Source: Bettongia penicillata ogilbyi (lineage: Eukaryota; Chordata; Mammalia; Diprotodontia; Potoroidae). From it: a stretch of 64,000 nucleotides of DNA. The translations under genes were made by a program, and so were the position numbers. The notes beneath the pieces are model-generated. The model ran no database searches. It worked only from the letters and a program-made list of their open reading frames with translations, and was not told the origin of the DNA. The first letter of the stretch is position 1; each line of letters opens with the position of its first letter. The stretch is taken from contig JAJHZJ010000008.1 of assembly GCA_023548195.1 (NCBI GenBank), forward strand, positions 6,638,215 to 6,702,214, written 5' to 3'. Positions 22,300 through 32,860 of this stretch are shown here, piece by piece.

Positions 22300-22650
22300 A
22301 AACAATCAATAAACATTTATTAAACACCTCCTATGTGCTAGGCACTGGGCTAAGCATTGGAAATACAAAAATGAAACAATAGTTCCTCTCCTCAAGAAGC
22401 TTACAATCTAATGGGTGAAATGAGATGCAAACAAATACATAAAAACAAGTTTTATATAAGAAATAGTTTACAGAGAAGAGACGTTAGAATTGAGGGGCTG
22501 AAAAAGCTTTCCTACAAAAGATGGGATTTTAACTGAGACTTCAAGAAAACAACAGAAGTCAGTAAGTGGATCTGAGGAGGGAGAGTATTCCCTGTGTAGG
22601 GACAGACAGAAAATGATTGAAGTCAAGAGACAGAATGTCTTAATGGACAT
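22300..22650 (-). mobile_element. L2-type LINE 3' end, antisense
   Basis: aacaatcaataaacatttat, ctatgtgctaggcactgggc, ctcaagaagcttacaatcta, gggattttaactgagacttc and agagacagaatgtctta are in antisense L2 order. Confidence 0.75.
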
Positions 22651-22717
22651 CTAATTGAATTGGAGGAAAAGTGCAAGCTAGATTTTTTTCTTTAAATTGT
22701 TTTTCCTGTTTATCTAT

Positions 22718-22828
22718 TCTTCCTTCCTTCCTTCCTTCCTTCCTTCCTTCCTTCCTTCCTTCCTTCCTTCCTTCCTTCCTTCCTTCCTTCCTTCCTTTCT
22801 TCCTTCCTTCCTTCCCTCCTTCCTTCCA
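22718..22828. repeat. (TTCC)n tetranucleotide microsatellite, about 110 bp
   Basis: About 27 TTCC units with three single-base interruptions near the right end. Pro-Ser-Phe-Leu and Arg-Lys-Glu-Gly repeat frames across it are artefacts. Confidence 0.97.
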
Positions 22829-23249
22829 GGTTGCCTTCCAGAAATTGCATGATACTTTCAACAACTCCAAGCTTCTCTCTGAAACAAAGACTTATTATCA
22901 TCATTATTATTTTTTTTTAAATATCAACCTTCTTCTGGAGATCTTGGCTGAAAACCAAGAATTTCTAAAGAACAAAGCTCTCAGGTTACCCACAAAGCAA
23001 TGGAGACATAAATGGTGAATGTAAGCAGTCTGCAACATATTATTATGAAGAATTTCACATGGGGCAAGTGGGGAAAGGAACATCAGGAGAAATATGTATG
23101 ATAGGAAAAGAAGGTGGACCAGTCATTTAGAAAGCATTAGAGGTAGCTGAAGGACACCCATGTGTTCAGTTGATATTTATGCAATGTCAAGATGTGTAGA
23201 AGGCCTAGAGAGTCATGGAAACCTCCACCCCTGCCCTGAGGACAAGGAT
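22829..23249. other. Unassigned interval
   Basis: About 420 bases; part could be decayed L2, but no diagnostic block is clear. Confidence 0.35.
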
Positions 23250-23310
23250 AAGATCCAATAAATCCAATAAATATTTATTAAGGGCCTACTATGTGCAAAA
23301 AACAAAAGAA
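23250..23310 (-). mobile_element. L2-type terminal fragment, antisense
   Basis: aataaatccaataaatattt, attaagggcctactatgtgc. Confidence 0.55.
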
Positions 23311-23649
23311 GACTAGAAAACAGGAAGTTGGGAGGTGGGTGGGACATCAAGTGGTACCTTGATCCATGAAATCAGATAGGGTAGCAGATGCTGAAGAGAT
23401 GAAAGCTGCCTAGGATGAAAAAGCATGGATGGATTTTAATCTGTACCACCAGAATGAGTATCCCCATGGATAAGATCACAGATCTATTAAAATTCTAGAC
23501 TATTAAAGTACCTTAATTGCATTTTCAACATATCTAGGAGGAGAAAAAGAAAGGACTATAGAATATTGCCTTGTACCCATAACACTGGCTAATATGGGAA
23601 GAGGGGATAAAATCCACTGTTATCATTACTGTGACAAACCAATTTGAAA

Positions 23650-24095
23650 GTAGAGCTAGAGCTCTACTCTGTTGGTAGGGCTGTAAACTGGTTCCACTTT
23701 TTAGATGTGGAGGAATTAAACAAGGAAATTGACCACAATATGTATACCCTTTAATCCCTTAGTCCTGTTACTACTAGTTTTATACTCCAAGGACTTTATT
23801 AACAGGAAAAGAAAAGACTTATTGTACAAAAGTATTCCTAGCATCACTATTTGTAATAGCAAAAGCAAAAGCAAATAAAAGTTATACCTAGAAATAAATT
23901 TTATACTTAATTATTTTGGAATGGATAAATAAATTATGGCATATTAATATAATAGAATATTAAGATGCCATGACAATTTCAGAAAACTATGGAAACACAT
24001 ATGAAGTTATTCAGAATGAATAAAACAGAATGAAATGCATAATATAAACAATAAATACAACTAGATGAATCAAGTCATCAATATCCATGTTAATC
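23650..24095 (+). mobile_element. L1 ORF2 C-terminal fragment
   Basis: Starts in ctctactctgttggtagggc and tgtaaactggttcc, the Cys/Trp-rich C-terminal part of ORF2, continues through tataccctttaatcccttag, aaaagtattcctagcatcac, agaaaactatggaaacacat and ends in L1-type 3' sequence. Multiple stops; relic. Confidence 0.65.
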
Positions 24096-24331
24096 TCATT
24101 CATTGACTTCATTATTTCCTTCTTTGTTAACAAGTTAAGAATAAATACAACTTTTGTTTCTTTTAACAACTGATAAATAACATGTGTACCTATATGTACA
24201 TATGCAAAATTATTTAATCTTGAAAATCACAAAGAATAGTTTTACTGTTTTCCATTCTTTTATTTTGTTTATTTTCTTAATGTTCACAGATTTGAATGCT
24301 TATAATAGTTGATAGGTATTTGAAAAAAGAA

Positions 24332-24398
24332 AAAAGAGAGAGAAATGGAGAGAGGGAGAGAAAGGGGGGAAGAGAGAGAAAAAGAGAGAGAGAGAGAT
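24332..24398. repeat. GA-rich simple repeat just upstream of the HAL1-like element
   Basis: Purine run of gaga/gggaga units ending 32 bases before the element's 5' end. Confidence 0.85.
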
Positions 24399-24430
24399 TT
24401 AGGATCCTTTTCCTTTAAAAAAATTTACAT

Positions 24431-25166
24431 GGGGAGCCAAGATGGCGGAGTAGAAAGACTCATGTATGCTAGCTCCGAACCCACAGCCCATATACTTCCT
24501 GCAAGAAGAACTCCCCACAAATTCTGGATCACTGCAAGGCATGCAGAAACACAGTGGAAAAGATTTCTGTTCCAGAGAGCCCTGGAGAGCCCTCCTCAGG
24601 GGTCCGTTGCACCCCAGAAAGCAGAGCCCAGCCTGTGCTGCCCTGGCCATGGCCCCAGAGGAGCAGATCTGAGCAGGCTTCAGGGACGGAATCTCCGGTG
24701 TCTGGGAAGGTCCCTCTGCCCACAAACGTTACAGGTCAGTGAGAGAGACGTCTGAGCTGGCTGAGAGGGGAGCGGGGTGTTTCTGTGACTCGGGCCCCCT
24801 TGGAAGGCAGTGGCGGAGGGAGCGGCAGAGGCAGTGGCAGAAGTAGTGGCGGTGGCAGTGGAGGCAGCCCGGGACTCCCCGAGCAAGCAGAAGCTCCATT
24901 ACTGAAGGTCTCTGCATAAACCTCCTGAGGGAACTGAGCCTGGGAGACAGCCCTGCCCCCCCTTCCCCATTACTGAAGGTCTCTGCATAAAGCCCCTGAG
25001 GGAACTGAGCCTGGGAGGCAGCCCTGCCCCCACCTGAGCACCAGAACTTAAGCTCACATTGAATAGCAGCCACGCCTGCTGTGGAAAGCCCATTTGAATT
25101 GCAGACCCCAAGCACTAGCTGGGCAGATCTAGGCGGGGGTGGACAGGAATCGCAGAAGTCAAGTAA
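24431..25166 (+). promoter_or_regulatory. HAL1/L1 5'UTR and internal promoter region with YY1-type site
   Basis: The element opens with ccaagatggcgg at 24437-24448; AAGATGGC is the YY1-type core that positions initiation in L1 5'UTRs of other mammals. The region is GC- and CpG-richer than its surroundings, contains an imperfect GGC/AGC stretch (24806-24868) and two tandem 71-bp units. Promoter function is inferred from position and family. Frames of 60-136 codons here on both strands have no recognisable domain. Confidence 0.6.
24896..25037 (+). repeat. Two tandem 71-bp units in the HAL1/L1 5'UTR
   Basis: Unit one starts ccattactgaaggtctctgc at 24896 and unit two repeats it at 24967. The units stay aligned through gaactgagcctgggag and agccctgccccc, with few differences (acctcc against agcccc). 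The arrangement recalls the tandem 5' monomers of rodent L1 promoters. Here there are only two. Confidence 0.85.
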
Positions 25167-26279
25167 ATGACTGGGAAAATTCCCAGAAAAGGGAAGAAAA
25201 ATAAGACTATAGAAAGCTACTTTGAAGGGGTACAGATGCTCCCGCCTTTCAATCCTGATGACGAGGAACTTTTCTTACCATCAGGGAAAGACGTGGAGGT
25301 CAGGGCCTCTGTATCCCAGAAATCCCAGGTGGATGTCCAATGGGCTCAGGCCATGGAAGGGCTCAAAAAGGATTTTGAAAATCAAGTTAGACAGGTGGAG
25401 GAAAAACTGGGAAGAGAAATGAGAGAGATGCAAAAAAAGCATGAAAAACGGGTCAATACCTTGCTAAAGGAGACCCCAAAAAATGTTGAAGAAAATAAAA
25501 CCTTGAAAAATAGGCTCACTCAATTGGCAAAAGAGGTTCAAAAAGCCAATGAGGAGAAGAATGCTTTCAAAAGCAGAATTAGCCAAAGGGAAAAAGAAGT
25601 TCAAAAGCTCACGGAAGATAATAGTTCTCTTAAAATTAGAATGGAACAGATGGAGTCTAATGACTTTCTGAGAAACCAAGAAATCACAAAACAAAACCAA
25701 AAGAATGAAAAAATGGAAAAGAATGTGAAATATCTCATTGGAAAAACAACTGACCTGGAAAATAGATCCAGGAGAGACAATTTAAAAATTATGGGACTAC
25801 CTGAAAGTCATGATCAAAAAAAGAGCCTAGACATCATCTTTCATGAAATTATCGAAGAAAACTGCCCTGATATTCTACAGTCAGAGGGCAAAATAAGTAT
25901 TGAAGGAATCCATCGATCACCGCCTGAAAGAGATCCAAAAAGAGAAACTCCTAGGAACATTGTGGCCAAATTCCAGAGTTCCCAGATCTAGGAGAAAATA
26001 TTGCAAGCAGCTAGAAAGAAACAATTTCAGTACTGTGGAAATACAGTCAGGATAACACAAGATCTAGCAGCTTCTACATTAAGGGATCGAAGGGTGTGGA
26101 ATAGAATATTCCAGAAGTCAAAGGAACTAGGACTCAAACCAAGAATCACCTACCCAGCAAAACTGAGTATAATACTTCAGGGGAAAATATGGTCTTTCAA
26201 TGAAACAGAGGACTTTCAAGCATTCTTGATGAAAAGACCAGAACTGAAAAGAAAATTTGACTTTCAAACACAAGAATGA
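25167..26279 (+). pseudogene. L1-type ORF1 (RNA-binding chaperone), one premature stop
   Basis: One frame runs from ATG 25167 to the stop at 26279 and is broken only by TAG at 25989-25991 (codon 275); 274 codons precede it and about 95 follow. ORF1p is a trimeric nucleic-acid chaperone that coats LINE RNA. Residues 1-50 are a basic, then acidic N-terminus; about 55-195 is a Lys/Glu-rich coiled coil; the RRM starts with the family signature D-L-E-N-R-S-R-R-D-N-L at 196-206 and includes I-H-R-S-P-P and P-R-N-I-V-A-K-F near 248-269. After the stop come R-I-T-Q-D-L-A-A-S-T-L and Y-P-A-K-L-S, hallmarks of the C-terminal domain. About 370 residues is slightly longer than primate ORF1p (338). No ORF2 follows. 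Confidence 0.9.
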
Positions 26280-27326
26280 GAAGAAGCATGAAAAAGTAAA
26301 CAGCAAAGAGAAGTCATAAGGGACTTACCAAAAGTGAACTGTTTACATTCCTACATGGAAAGACAATATTTCTAACTCTTAAAACTTTTCAATATCTGGG
26401 TAGTCGGTGGGACTACACACACACATACACACTCACGCACACACACATACACACGTGTGTGCACACACATACACACATGGACGCACACACAGAGACAGAG
26501 AGTACAGAGTGAATTGAACAGGATGGGACCATATCTTAAAATAAATTAAGGTAAATGGTGAGAGAGAAATATAGTAGGAGGAGAGAGGGTGAAATGGAAT
26601 GGGATAAATTATATCTCGTTCAAGAGGGAAGCAGGAGACTTTTTATTGGAGGGAAAAAGAGGAGAGCTGAGAAAAAACATGAAGGTTACCCTCATCACAT
26701 TCAACTAAAGGAAGGAGTAAAATGCACACTCATTTTGGTATGAAAACCTATCTTACAATTCAGGAAAGTGGGGGAGAAGGAGATAAGCAAGGAGGGGGAT
26801 GATGGTAGGGAGGGCAATGGGAGGAGGGAGCAATTTGAAGTCAACATTCGGGGAGGGACAGGATCAAAAGAAAAAATAGAAACAATGGGAGTCAGGATAG
26901 GATGGGGGGAAATACAGTTATTCTTACACAACATGACTATTATCGAAGTCATTTGCAAAACTGCACAGATATGGCCTATATAGAATTGCCTGCCTTCCCA
27001 AAGGGAATAGGTGGGGAGGGAGGGATGGGGAGAATTTGGAACTCAAAGTTTTAGGAACAACTGTTTAGTATTGTTGTTGCTACTAGGAAATAAGAAATAC
27101 AGTTAATGGGGAATAGAAAGTCATCTGGCCCTACAGGACAAAAGAGAAGATGGGGACAAGAGAAGGGAGGGATGATAGAAGAGAGGGCAGATTGGTGATA
27201 GGGAAAATTAGATTGCTTGGTGTATTGGGGTGGGGGAAGGGGATAAAAGGGGAGAAAATTTGGAACCCAAAATTTTTTGAAAATGAATGTAAAAAGTTAA
27301 ATAAATGCATTTTTATTAAAAAAAAA
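26280..27326 (+). mobile_element. 3' region of the HAL1-like element
   Basis: Begins with a tgaactgtttacattcctac block also found after ORF1 in the antisense L1 at 48.4 kb and at 10.37 kb, so it derives from the L1 region that follows ORF1. It includes a (CA)n run, several Gly/Arg-coding purine stretches and ends gagaaaatttggaacccaaa, aaatgaatgtaaaaagttaa, ataaatgcatttttatt plus A-tail. An AATAAA-like aaataaatgc precedes the tail. Confidence 0.75.
26416..26490. repeat. Imperfect (CA)n microsatellite within the element
   Basis: cacacacacatacacac repeated with gcac and cgtgtgtg interruptions. Confidence 0.88.
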
Positions 27327-28009
27327 TGTATATGGATCAGTAACACTATATTCTTTCAAAACCAGTAACAGCCCTTCTAAGGTGAAAGAAAACTTAGTGC
27401 TTAGAAAACAAGGTCACCTGTTAGACCTAGAATCCTTTAGTATGCCAGAAAGGAATTAAGGGGAGAAATAAACTATGGTGTTGACAGTAACTCTGCTGTA
27501 TGGTACCTGATCGACAGCATCTCTGTAATCAATACTCATTCTCATTAGCACAAAGTCTAATCTTGCTTTGTGTACGATTTTCCGTTCAATGCTTGGTTAT
27601 TGTCCGTTGGCTGAGAGAGATCAGGCAAGTGATATTAGGTGGAATGACCTCATTCCTCTGAAGTACAGGTTTGAGCCAGAAATTGAGGTTATCTGCAAAG
27701 TGAAAATGTCTTGAGGGGAGAAAGTGCAGAGATTTCTGTAGTCAATGATGGTGTTATACAGAGCAAAGTTCTAAAACATGAATTGCCTCAAAATGCATAT
27801 TGACATCATTTTTAAGGGTAATTAACAGGTGGTTTATTTCCAAATTGGAGCAGTTAGCTATAATGCGTATTTGTAATGAAGAGAAGAAGGCTTTTTGGCA
27901 GTTTGATTTGTTGAACATTATATCAAATGAGTTTAATTTTTATTGAAATTTAATGCTTAATTAGGTCCCCATAAAACATATACTCTGAAATGACTCAAGA
28001 ATTATTAAA
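27327..28009. other. Apparently unique DNA, best candidate for conserved noncoding sequence
   Basis: About 680 bases free of recognisable repeats. 27780-27990 is AT-rich but complex, with several homeodomain-type cores (ggtaattaac, cttaattagg). No coding exon. Function is not shown by the sequence. Confidence 0.35.
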
Positions 28010-28190
28010 AGAGGCAGTTTGTGGTACAGGGTGATAATCATCAGCTTTGGAGCCAGGAGACCTTGGCACAGGGGAAAGAACTCCTTTGTTGGGAATGAGG
28101 ACATCTGGCTTTGTTTTACCTTTCCCTATTAGCAACATGGCCTCTCAGGGTCTTCCTCTTCTCATTTACAAAATAAAGGAGTTAGAATAA
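28010..28190 (+). mobile_element. MIR-like SINE fragments
   Basis: tttggagccaggagaccttg, then ggaatgaggacatctggctt and tcttctcatttacaaaataa in sense MIR/SINE order; two partial copies may be joined. Confidence 0.5.
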
Positions 28191-28454
28191 ATCGCTGATT
28201 TTCAACCTTTTCAAAAATCCTGCAAAGCTTCACTTGCAAGTAGGTGCATTATAACAAGCATATTTTATTAGCCCTAAATAAAGATAACCATGGCAATACT
28301 TACTGCAAAGATCAGTTTCTGGACTTATAATGCATCTAGATCCCCTCAGAAGTCCGTGGTCTGCTAGATGGGAACTTAGATAGATCAAATTATGTCCATG
28401 GTCTTTTCTCAGGTCTGACATTCTATAAGCAGAATTTACATCAGTGTCTTGTAG

Positions 28455-28825
28455 CCTAATACTGTGTGATCTTAAGTAAATTATATAACTTTTTTCTGCC
28501 TCAGTTTTCTTATTTGTAAGAAGGGGGATAATTGTATATGTGCTACCTACCTCAGTAGGTTATTAAAAAATTTATTAAAAAATTATTTTTTTAATTTATG
28601 GAATAAAACAAGCATTTTATAACAGTATAATTAAAAAGATGATTGCACATGAAACTGCAAATCTATTATGTACAATGTGCCATTCCTTTTAAATATGTAA
28701 TAAAGTTATCATGTAAATTTCTTTTTTTTCTTCCCTCCAGTTTGCTGTAGGAATAAAATGGGATAATTTCACTAAAGCACTTGGCACATTACTAAAGTAT
28801 CATATAAGTGTCAGCTACTTTTAGT
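28455..28825 (+). mobile_element. MIR-type SINE split by a 170-bp AT-rich block
   Basis: Left part: atactgtgtgatcttaagta, ctgcctcagttttcttattt, gtgctacctacctcagtagg. Right part after 28740: gctgtaggaataaaatggga, taatttcactaaagcacttg, tatcataagtgtcagc in outline. The two halves abut in the family, so 28566-28740 is an insertion. Confidence 0.65.
28566..28740. other. AT-rich block inserted in a MIR, class unknown
   Basis: Contains gaataaaacaagcattttat, aaaagatgattgcacatgaa, actgcaaatctattatgtac and aataaagttatcatgtaaat, ending in a T/C-rich stretch. It reads like a discrete sequence unit, but I cannot name the family. No TIR or clear TSD. Confidence 0.45.
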
Positions 28826-29059
28826 GTGGAAAAAGCATAGAATTTTGTTCCATCCAAATAAGCTCCCCAACAAACCTGACGAACATATAGAAAGGTAAGC
28901 CTTTGCCTAGCATCTTAGAAAGCAGCTCTCTTTGTACTGTATGGGCATGCCATTGGCAATTAAGAGGACCAAAGAACTCTTGATTAGGTTGTAGAGCTGA
29001 GGTTGCCTTAAGATGAGTCGGCTGGGTGTGGAGCAACCCCTCCTCAGTATCTATTATGT

Positions 29060-29177
29060 TAATGACTTTGGGTGGCCCAGGTTAGCTCCTAAACCTCTCT
29101 ACACCTCAATTTCCTCATCTGTAAAAAAAAAAAGATTGAACTTGATGAACTCTAAAATCCTCTAAATCTATGATCCT
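29060..29177 (+). mobile_element. MIR-type SINE fragment
   Basis: cctctctacacctcaatttc, ctcatctgtaaaaaaaaaaa, gaactctaaaatcctctaaa, tctatgatcctt. Confidence 0.65.
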
Positions 29178-29939
29178 TTTACCTATGTAGGAAAACAAGA
29201 TATATTCAGAGAGATTGGATTAAAATTCCCCAACCAAGCAAGTCAGACTAGCAGTACTAGTTGTAATAATTGGTCATAAGTAGTAATAACAGTTAATAAT
29301 AAATAACTAAAATTACTTTTTTACAAAAACCCAAATTTTTCTAAGACTTAATTAAGTTTTACTAAGTTCTTTCTGCACAATAACACAGTGAGTCAATAGG
29401 ATTTTTTGTTGGGGGGCAGATTTAAGATTTCATTGGGTAAGAAGAGCTCCTGGTAAAGAAACCTCCTTTGCCCATGCAGGGTTGGCATTTGCTCAGCAAC
29501 TGATGACTTCTAGAAGTATGTGAAACTTAACGATTGAGAAAGATGTCAATATATAGGTTATAGACCAAGGTGAAGAGACTATGCTGGCCTGCTTTATTAG
29601 AGAGGTCACTCATCAGTATTAGAGGGAGAGCTTGGACCTTGGCTGTCCTAACGTACCTAGACCACTCCTCTGTTCCATACACTAAATAATAAATTGAATA
29701 TTATCTGTTTTATAAATTAAAACAAGAGCATCAAATCAAAGACATTATGTTTTGCCCATGTTCATATAATTCATTATTGCTACAGTGCTGAAATTGAATT
29801 ACAGAATTGTAAGGTCCTTCCATGGCCATGGAGTCAAAAAACTGTGCCTGGCAAACAAGGCCCTCTAAAACACTCCCCTCTCCAACTGTCAACCAACTTG
29901 TGCTACACAGTCTTCAGAGAGGAGGGAGCTACATCCAGA
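29178..29939. other. Unassigned interval
   Basis: About 760 bases; nothing recognised. Confidence 0.4.
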
Positions 29940-30035
29940 AGAATAGAAGTTATTTGAGGGCAAGCACTGTTTAATTTTGTCTTTGCATCCCCAGCTATTC
30001 TCAATGTTTTGCACAAAATGGGTATTGAAAGATGT
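29940..30035 (+). mobile_element. L2/MIR-type 3' tail
   Basis: gaagttatttgagggcaagc, actgtttaattttgtctttg, catccccagctattctcaat, gggtattgaaagatg. Confidence 0.6.
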
Positions 30036-30254
30036 TTTTTGAAGTCTGAGGGGAGAGCTGGTCAAGTTCCAACATGGTCAAAAGGAGGAAAGGTGGGGGG
30101 AGACGGAGACAGAGACAGGCTACTTCCCACTCCTCTATCATGGCAACCAAAGGATCCTAGGGACTAGAATATGTCATTAGAAGTAGCCTGAGCATGGGGT
30201 CTACCAAAAGGGAAAAGGATGCAGTCTCAGCTCCATTACCCCTGTTTTTAATCT

Positions 30255-30690
30255 CAAAATCTCCATTATCCTCTTCTAGATGCTGATTGCCTTTCAACTT
30301 CTCTAAAACATCCAATTTTCTAAAATATGGCACATAGAACACTATACTGCAGATATGGACTGACCAGGGAAGAATACTGTAGGAATCTCACCTCCTCTGC
30401 TCTGAATACTGTATTGAGTTTAATGTACTCTTGGACAGTTTTGAACATTTTTGGGCTGTCATGTGATGCTTACTAAAATTGGACCTTCATTCATTTTGCC
30501 AGGAACTGTTTTCTAGCCACACCCTCTACAGCTTATCCTTTTGAATTTTGAAGAGTTATACCCAAATGTAGAACTCCTTTTTCTTCAAGGCCCTAGCTTT
30601 TTACATTAAGCCACCTTACCTTTCACATCCTATTGTACTCATTTTCTATCGTATCCCCATCAATGATCTCCACATTCTATCATAAAACTT
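30255..30690 (-). mobile_element. CR1/L3-type LINE fragment, antisense
   Basis: In order: tatggcacatagaacactat, actgcagatatggactgacc, gggaagaatactgtaggaat, aaatttgg-type block, then gaactgttttctagccacac and tacccaaatgtagaactcct. The same order holds at 3.8-4.0 kb. Confidence 0.65.
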
Positions 30691-31199
30691 TATAGACATA
30701 TGGGAGACTTTAAAATCAATATGGTTTCACTGAGGTACCATCTTGATATAGTTGATTTTTTTTTTACCAAAATGGTCAAATTTTTAAGGTCATGGGATAT
30801 GTTAATGTTTAAAATTTATATACCAGTTTTACTTATTTCTCTTCTTGTTTTTTTTAATCTCTGGAAGATATTCCACTATTTTTCCAGATAATGGTATGTA
30901 CCACTTTTTCATGACTATCAATACTGACAACTCTATGGTGTCATTAATGTGAATATTCTCTCCATAATCATACATTATAATACTTATATGACATAGAATA
31001 CTGTTTGATGTGCCCAAAGACTTTATCATCTGGTGTCCAGTTTCATAAATTTTTGTTTTGTTTTGTTTTGTTTCACAACTATTCTTGTCAAAGATTTTAT
31101 TTTCATCATTTTTGCCATCATTGAAGCTGAGAGGAAGGTCCAATAGGAATATCTTTCAAGGTGGTTCAACACATCTATCCTTTCTCCATGTTCATCTAA
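30691..31199. other. Unassigned interval with a short (GTTTT)n
   Basis: Mostly AT-rich unique DNA. Four to five GTTTT units lie at about 31052-31074. Confidence 0.45.
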
Positions 31200-31325
31200 T
31201 GTAGGATTATAGCACTTAGACTTGGAAAGGCAGTTAGAAATTTGTGGTCCAAACCCTTTATTTCACAAATGAGAGAGCCAAGGCACAGATACTTAGAGAC
31301 TAAGTCTCTAGTAACCTTTTGTAGG
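31200..31325 (-). mobile_element. MIR-type fragment, antisense
   Basis: tagcacttagacttggaaag, aaaccctttatttcacaaat, gagagagccaaggcacaga. Confidence 0.5.
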
Positions 31326-31464
31326 GAGGCATTCTGGGTCACAGTTTGGCTTGTCCCAAGGTAAGGCCTGTCCTAAATTGTTCAAAACCTACCTCTAGAC
31401 ATTATATAAAGTAAAAAAAATGAAAGTCTTTTCCTTCAAGAGCTTATATTTGATAGCTAGTATG

Positions 31465-31850
31465 CTAGCTAGAGCATTTATTAAGTACTATATGCTAGGC
31501 ACTGTGTTATGGAAGGAGACAAATATATGAATGTAAATGTATATATAAATAAAAAATAATAAAGTGCAATACATATAATGACACATTAAGTGATATATAA
31601 TATATATTTATATAATATATAGTTACATATTATGTATATAATAATATAGTTACATATAATAACACATATAAGTATATGGAAATATATAAGAATATATACA
31701 TACAAATACAAATAAATAGAAGGCAAAATACAAGGGAGCATTTGACAAGGGCACTCCCAATAGAGGGAAGATGGGGATCACAGAAGACTTCATGTAGAAA
31801 ATAATGCTTGAGTTGTATTGCAACATTATGGAATCCTTTACAATCCTTCC
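31465..31850 (-). mobile_element. L2-type LINE 3' end, antisense, with internal TA-rich tract
   Basis: Left: agcatttattaagtactata, tgctaggcactgtgttatgg. Right (31695 on): ggagcatttgacaagggcac, tcatgtagaaaataatgctt, gagttgtattgcaaca. 31536-31690 between is TA-rich simple sequence. Confidence 0.6.
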
Positions 31851-32271
31851 TGAAGACAATGTTGTATATAGCTTTAGTGTTTGTTGCATCTGTAGAGATC
31901 TACCTGCTCAGGCAACCCCTCTAAGAGATGATTTATGAACTACAAAGCCACAAGAATGTGAAAAGGTCTCAATACTTCTATTAGTAGTCCACCAAAGGAT
32001 AAATATTACTTTCTAACCTCATCACTGAAGGTGATGATTACTATTATCTTAGTCATAAGGTTTACTATAGTCATACATGAATGCATATGTACGTAGGGAT
32101 GGGGTTAAGCACTGGACCTGTGATTTCACTGGAAAAGGGAACTCTTGGATGAAGAAATTCTTTCTGAAGATGCAGGCCAGCATGTTCTCTGCACTTTATA
32201 GTAATAATATATATATGTGTATGGTTTTTCAATTACGAAGCACTCATTTTCCCTACCCCCTCCCTCCACAA
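31851..32271. other. Unassigned interval
   Basis: About 420 bases, no feature recognised. Confidence 0.4.
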
Positions 32272-32492
32272 GAGAGAAGAACAAGAAGAAGAAGAAGAAG
32301 AACAAGAACAAGAAGAGGAAGAGGAAGAAGAAGAAGAGGAAAGAGGAAGAGGTGGAGGAGAAAGTGAAGAAGACAGAGAAGAAGGAGAAGGAGGATAAAG
32401 AGAAGGAAAAGAAGGAGAAGGAGAAGAAGGAGGAGGAGAAGGAGAAGGAAAGGAAAAAGGACGGGGAAAGAAGGAGAGAAGGAGAAAGGAAT
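32272..32492. repeat. Purine-rich (GAA/GGA)n tract, about 220 bp
   Basis: Imperfect aagaag, gaggaag and ggagaag units, nearly all purine on the plus strand. Lys/Glu-rich and Arg-rich frames across it are artefacts. Confidence 0.93.
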
Positions 32493-32574
32493 GACCCCCG
32501 TGTCACAAAAGCACAATCAAGCACAGCATATTGCAGATTGGTCATGTCCCAAAATGCATTTCTTATTCTGTTAT

Positions 32575-32860
32575 GATGTGAATTGTATTCTTCTTTATGA
32601 GTTTTCTGGAATCATGGTAAATAATTTAGGTGATCAGAATTCTTAAATATTTAATTTTTTTTGCTTTCATAATATTGATGTTGTAGTAGAAATTTTTCTT
32701 GTCTCTGCTTACTCTACTGTTTATCCACTCATATAAGGTTTTCCATGGTTAAAACCTTTCCGGCACAATTTATTCATCCAGTCCTCATTGGATGGGCATT
32801 CCCTTAGGTTATAGTCTTACACTGCCTAACCACAAAAAGGGGTTGCCTTTTGGAACCCTT
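32575..32860 (-). mobile_element. L1 3'UTR/ORF2-end fragment, antisense
   Basis: gtgatcagaattcttaaata, tcataatattgatgttgtag, tttatccactcatataaggt, ggatgggcattcccttaggt parallel 46.79-47.05 kb in the antisense L1. Confidence 0.55.

Larger units (their letters stand above)
24431..27326 (+). mobile_element. HAL1-like (half-L1) element: 5'UTR, ORF1, 3' region, no ORF2
   Basis: Starts ggggagccaagatggcggag, an L1 5' terminus, and ends in aaaatttggaacccaaaatt plus a 9-A tail. Between lie a 736-bp GC-rich 5'UTR, one ORF1 of 371 codons with a single internal stop, and 1.05 kb of purine-rich 3' DNA. No endonuclease or reverse-transcriptase sequence is present, although L1s normally carry about 3.8 kb of ORF2. 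This is the layout of half-L1 (HAL1) elements, which need ORF2 protein in trans. A private ORF2 deletion in one L1 copy is the alternative. Flanks aaatttacat and aaatgtatat are only a weak possible TSD. The intact termini and near-open frame make it the youngest-looking LINE here. Confidence 0.8.

Noticed and set aside
22718..22828. CRISPR-like or satellite array
   Set aside because: Pure 4-bp units without spacers; an ordinary microsatellite.
24345..25115. Several frames of 60-136 codons in the HAL1/L1 5'UTR on both strands, one antisense and ORF0-like in position
   Set aside because: GC-rich DNA with few stops keeps many overlapping frames open. None has a domain or shows similarity to the primate L1 antisense ORF0 that I could see. 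The tandem 71-bp unit repeats inside one of them.
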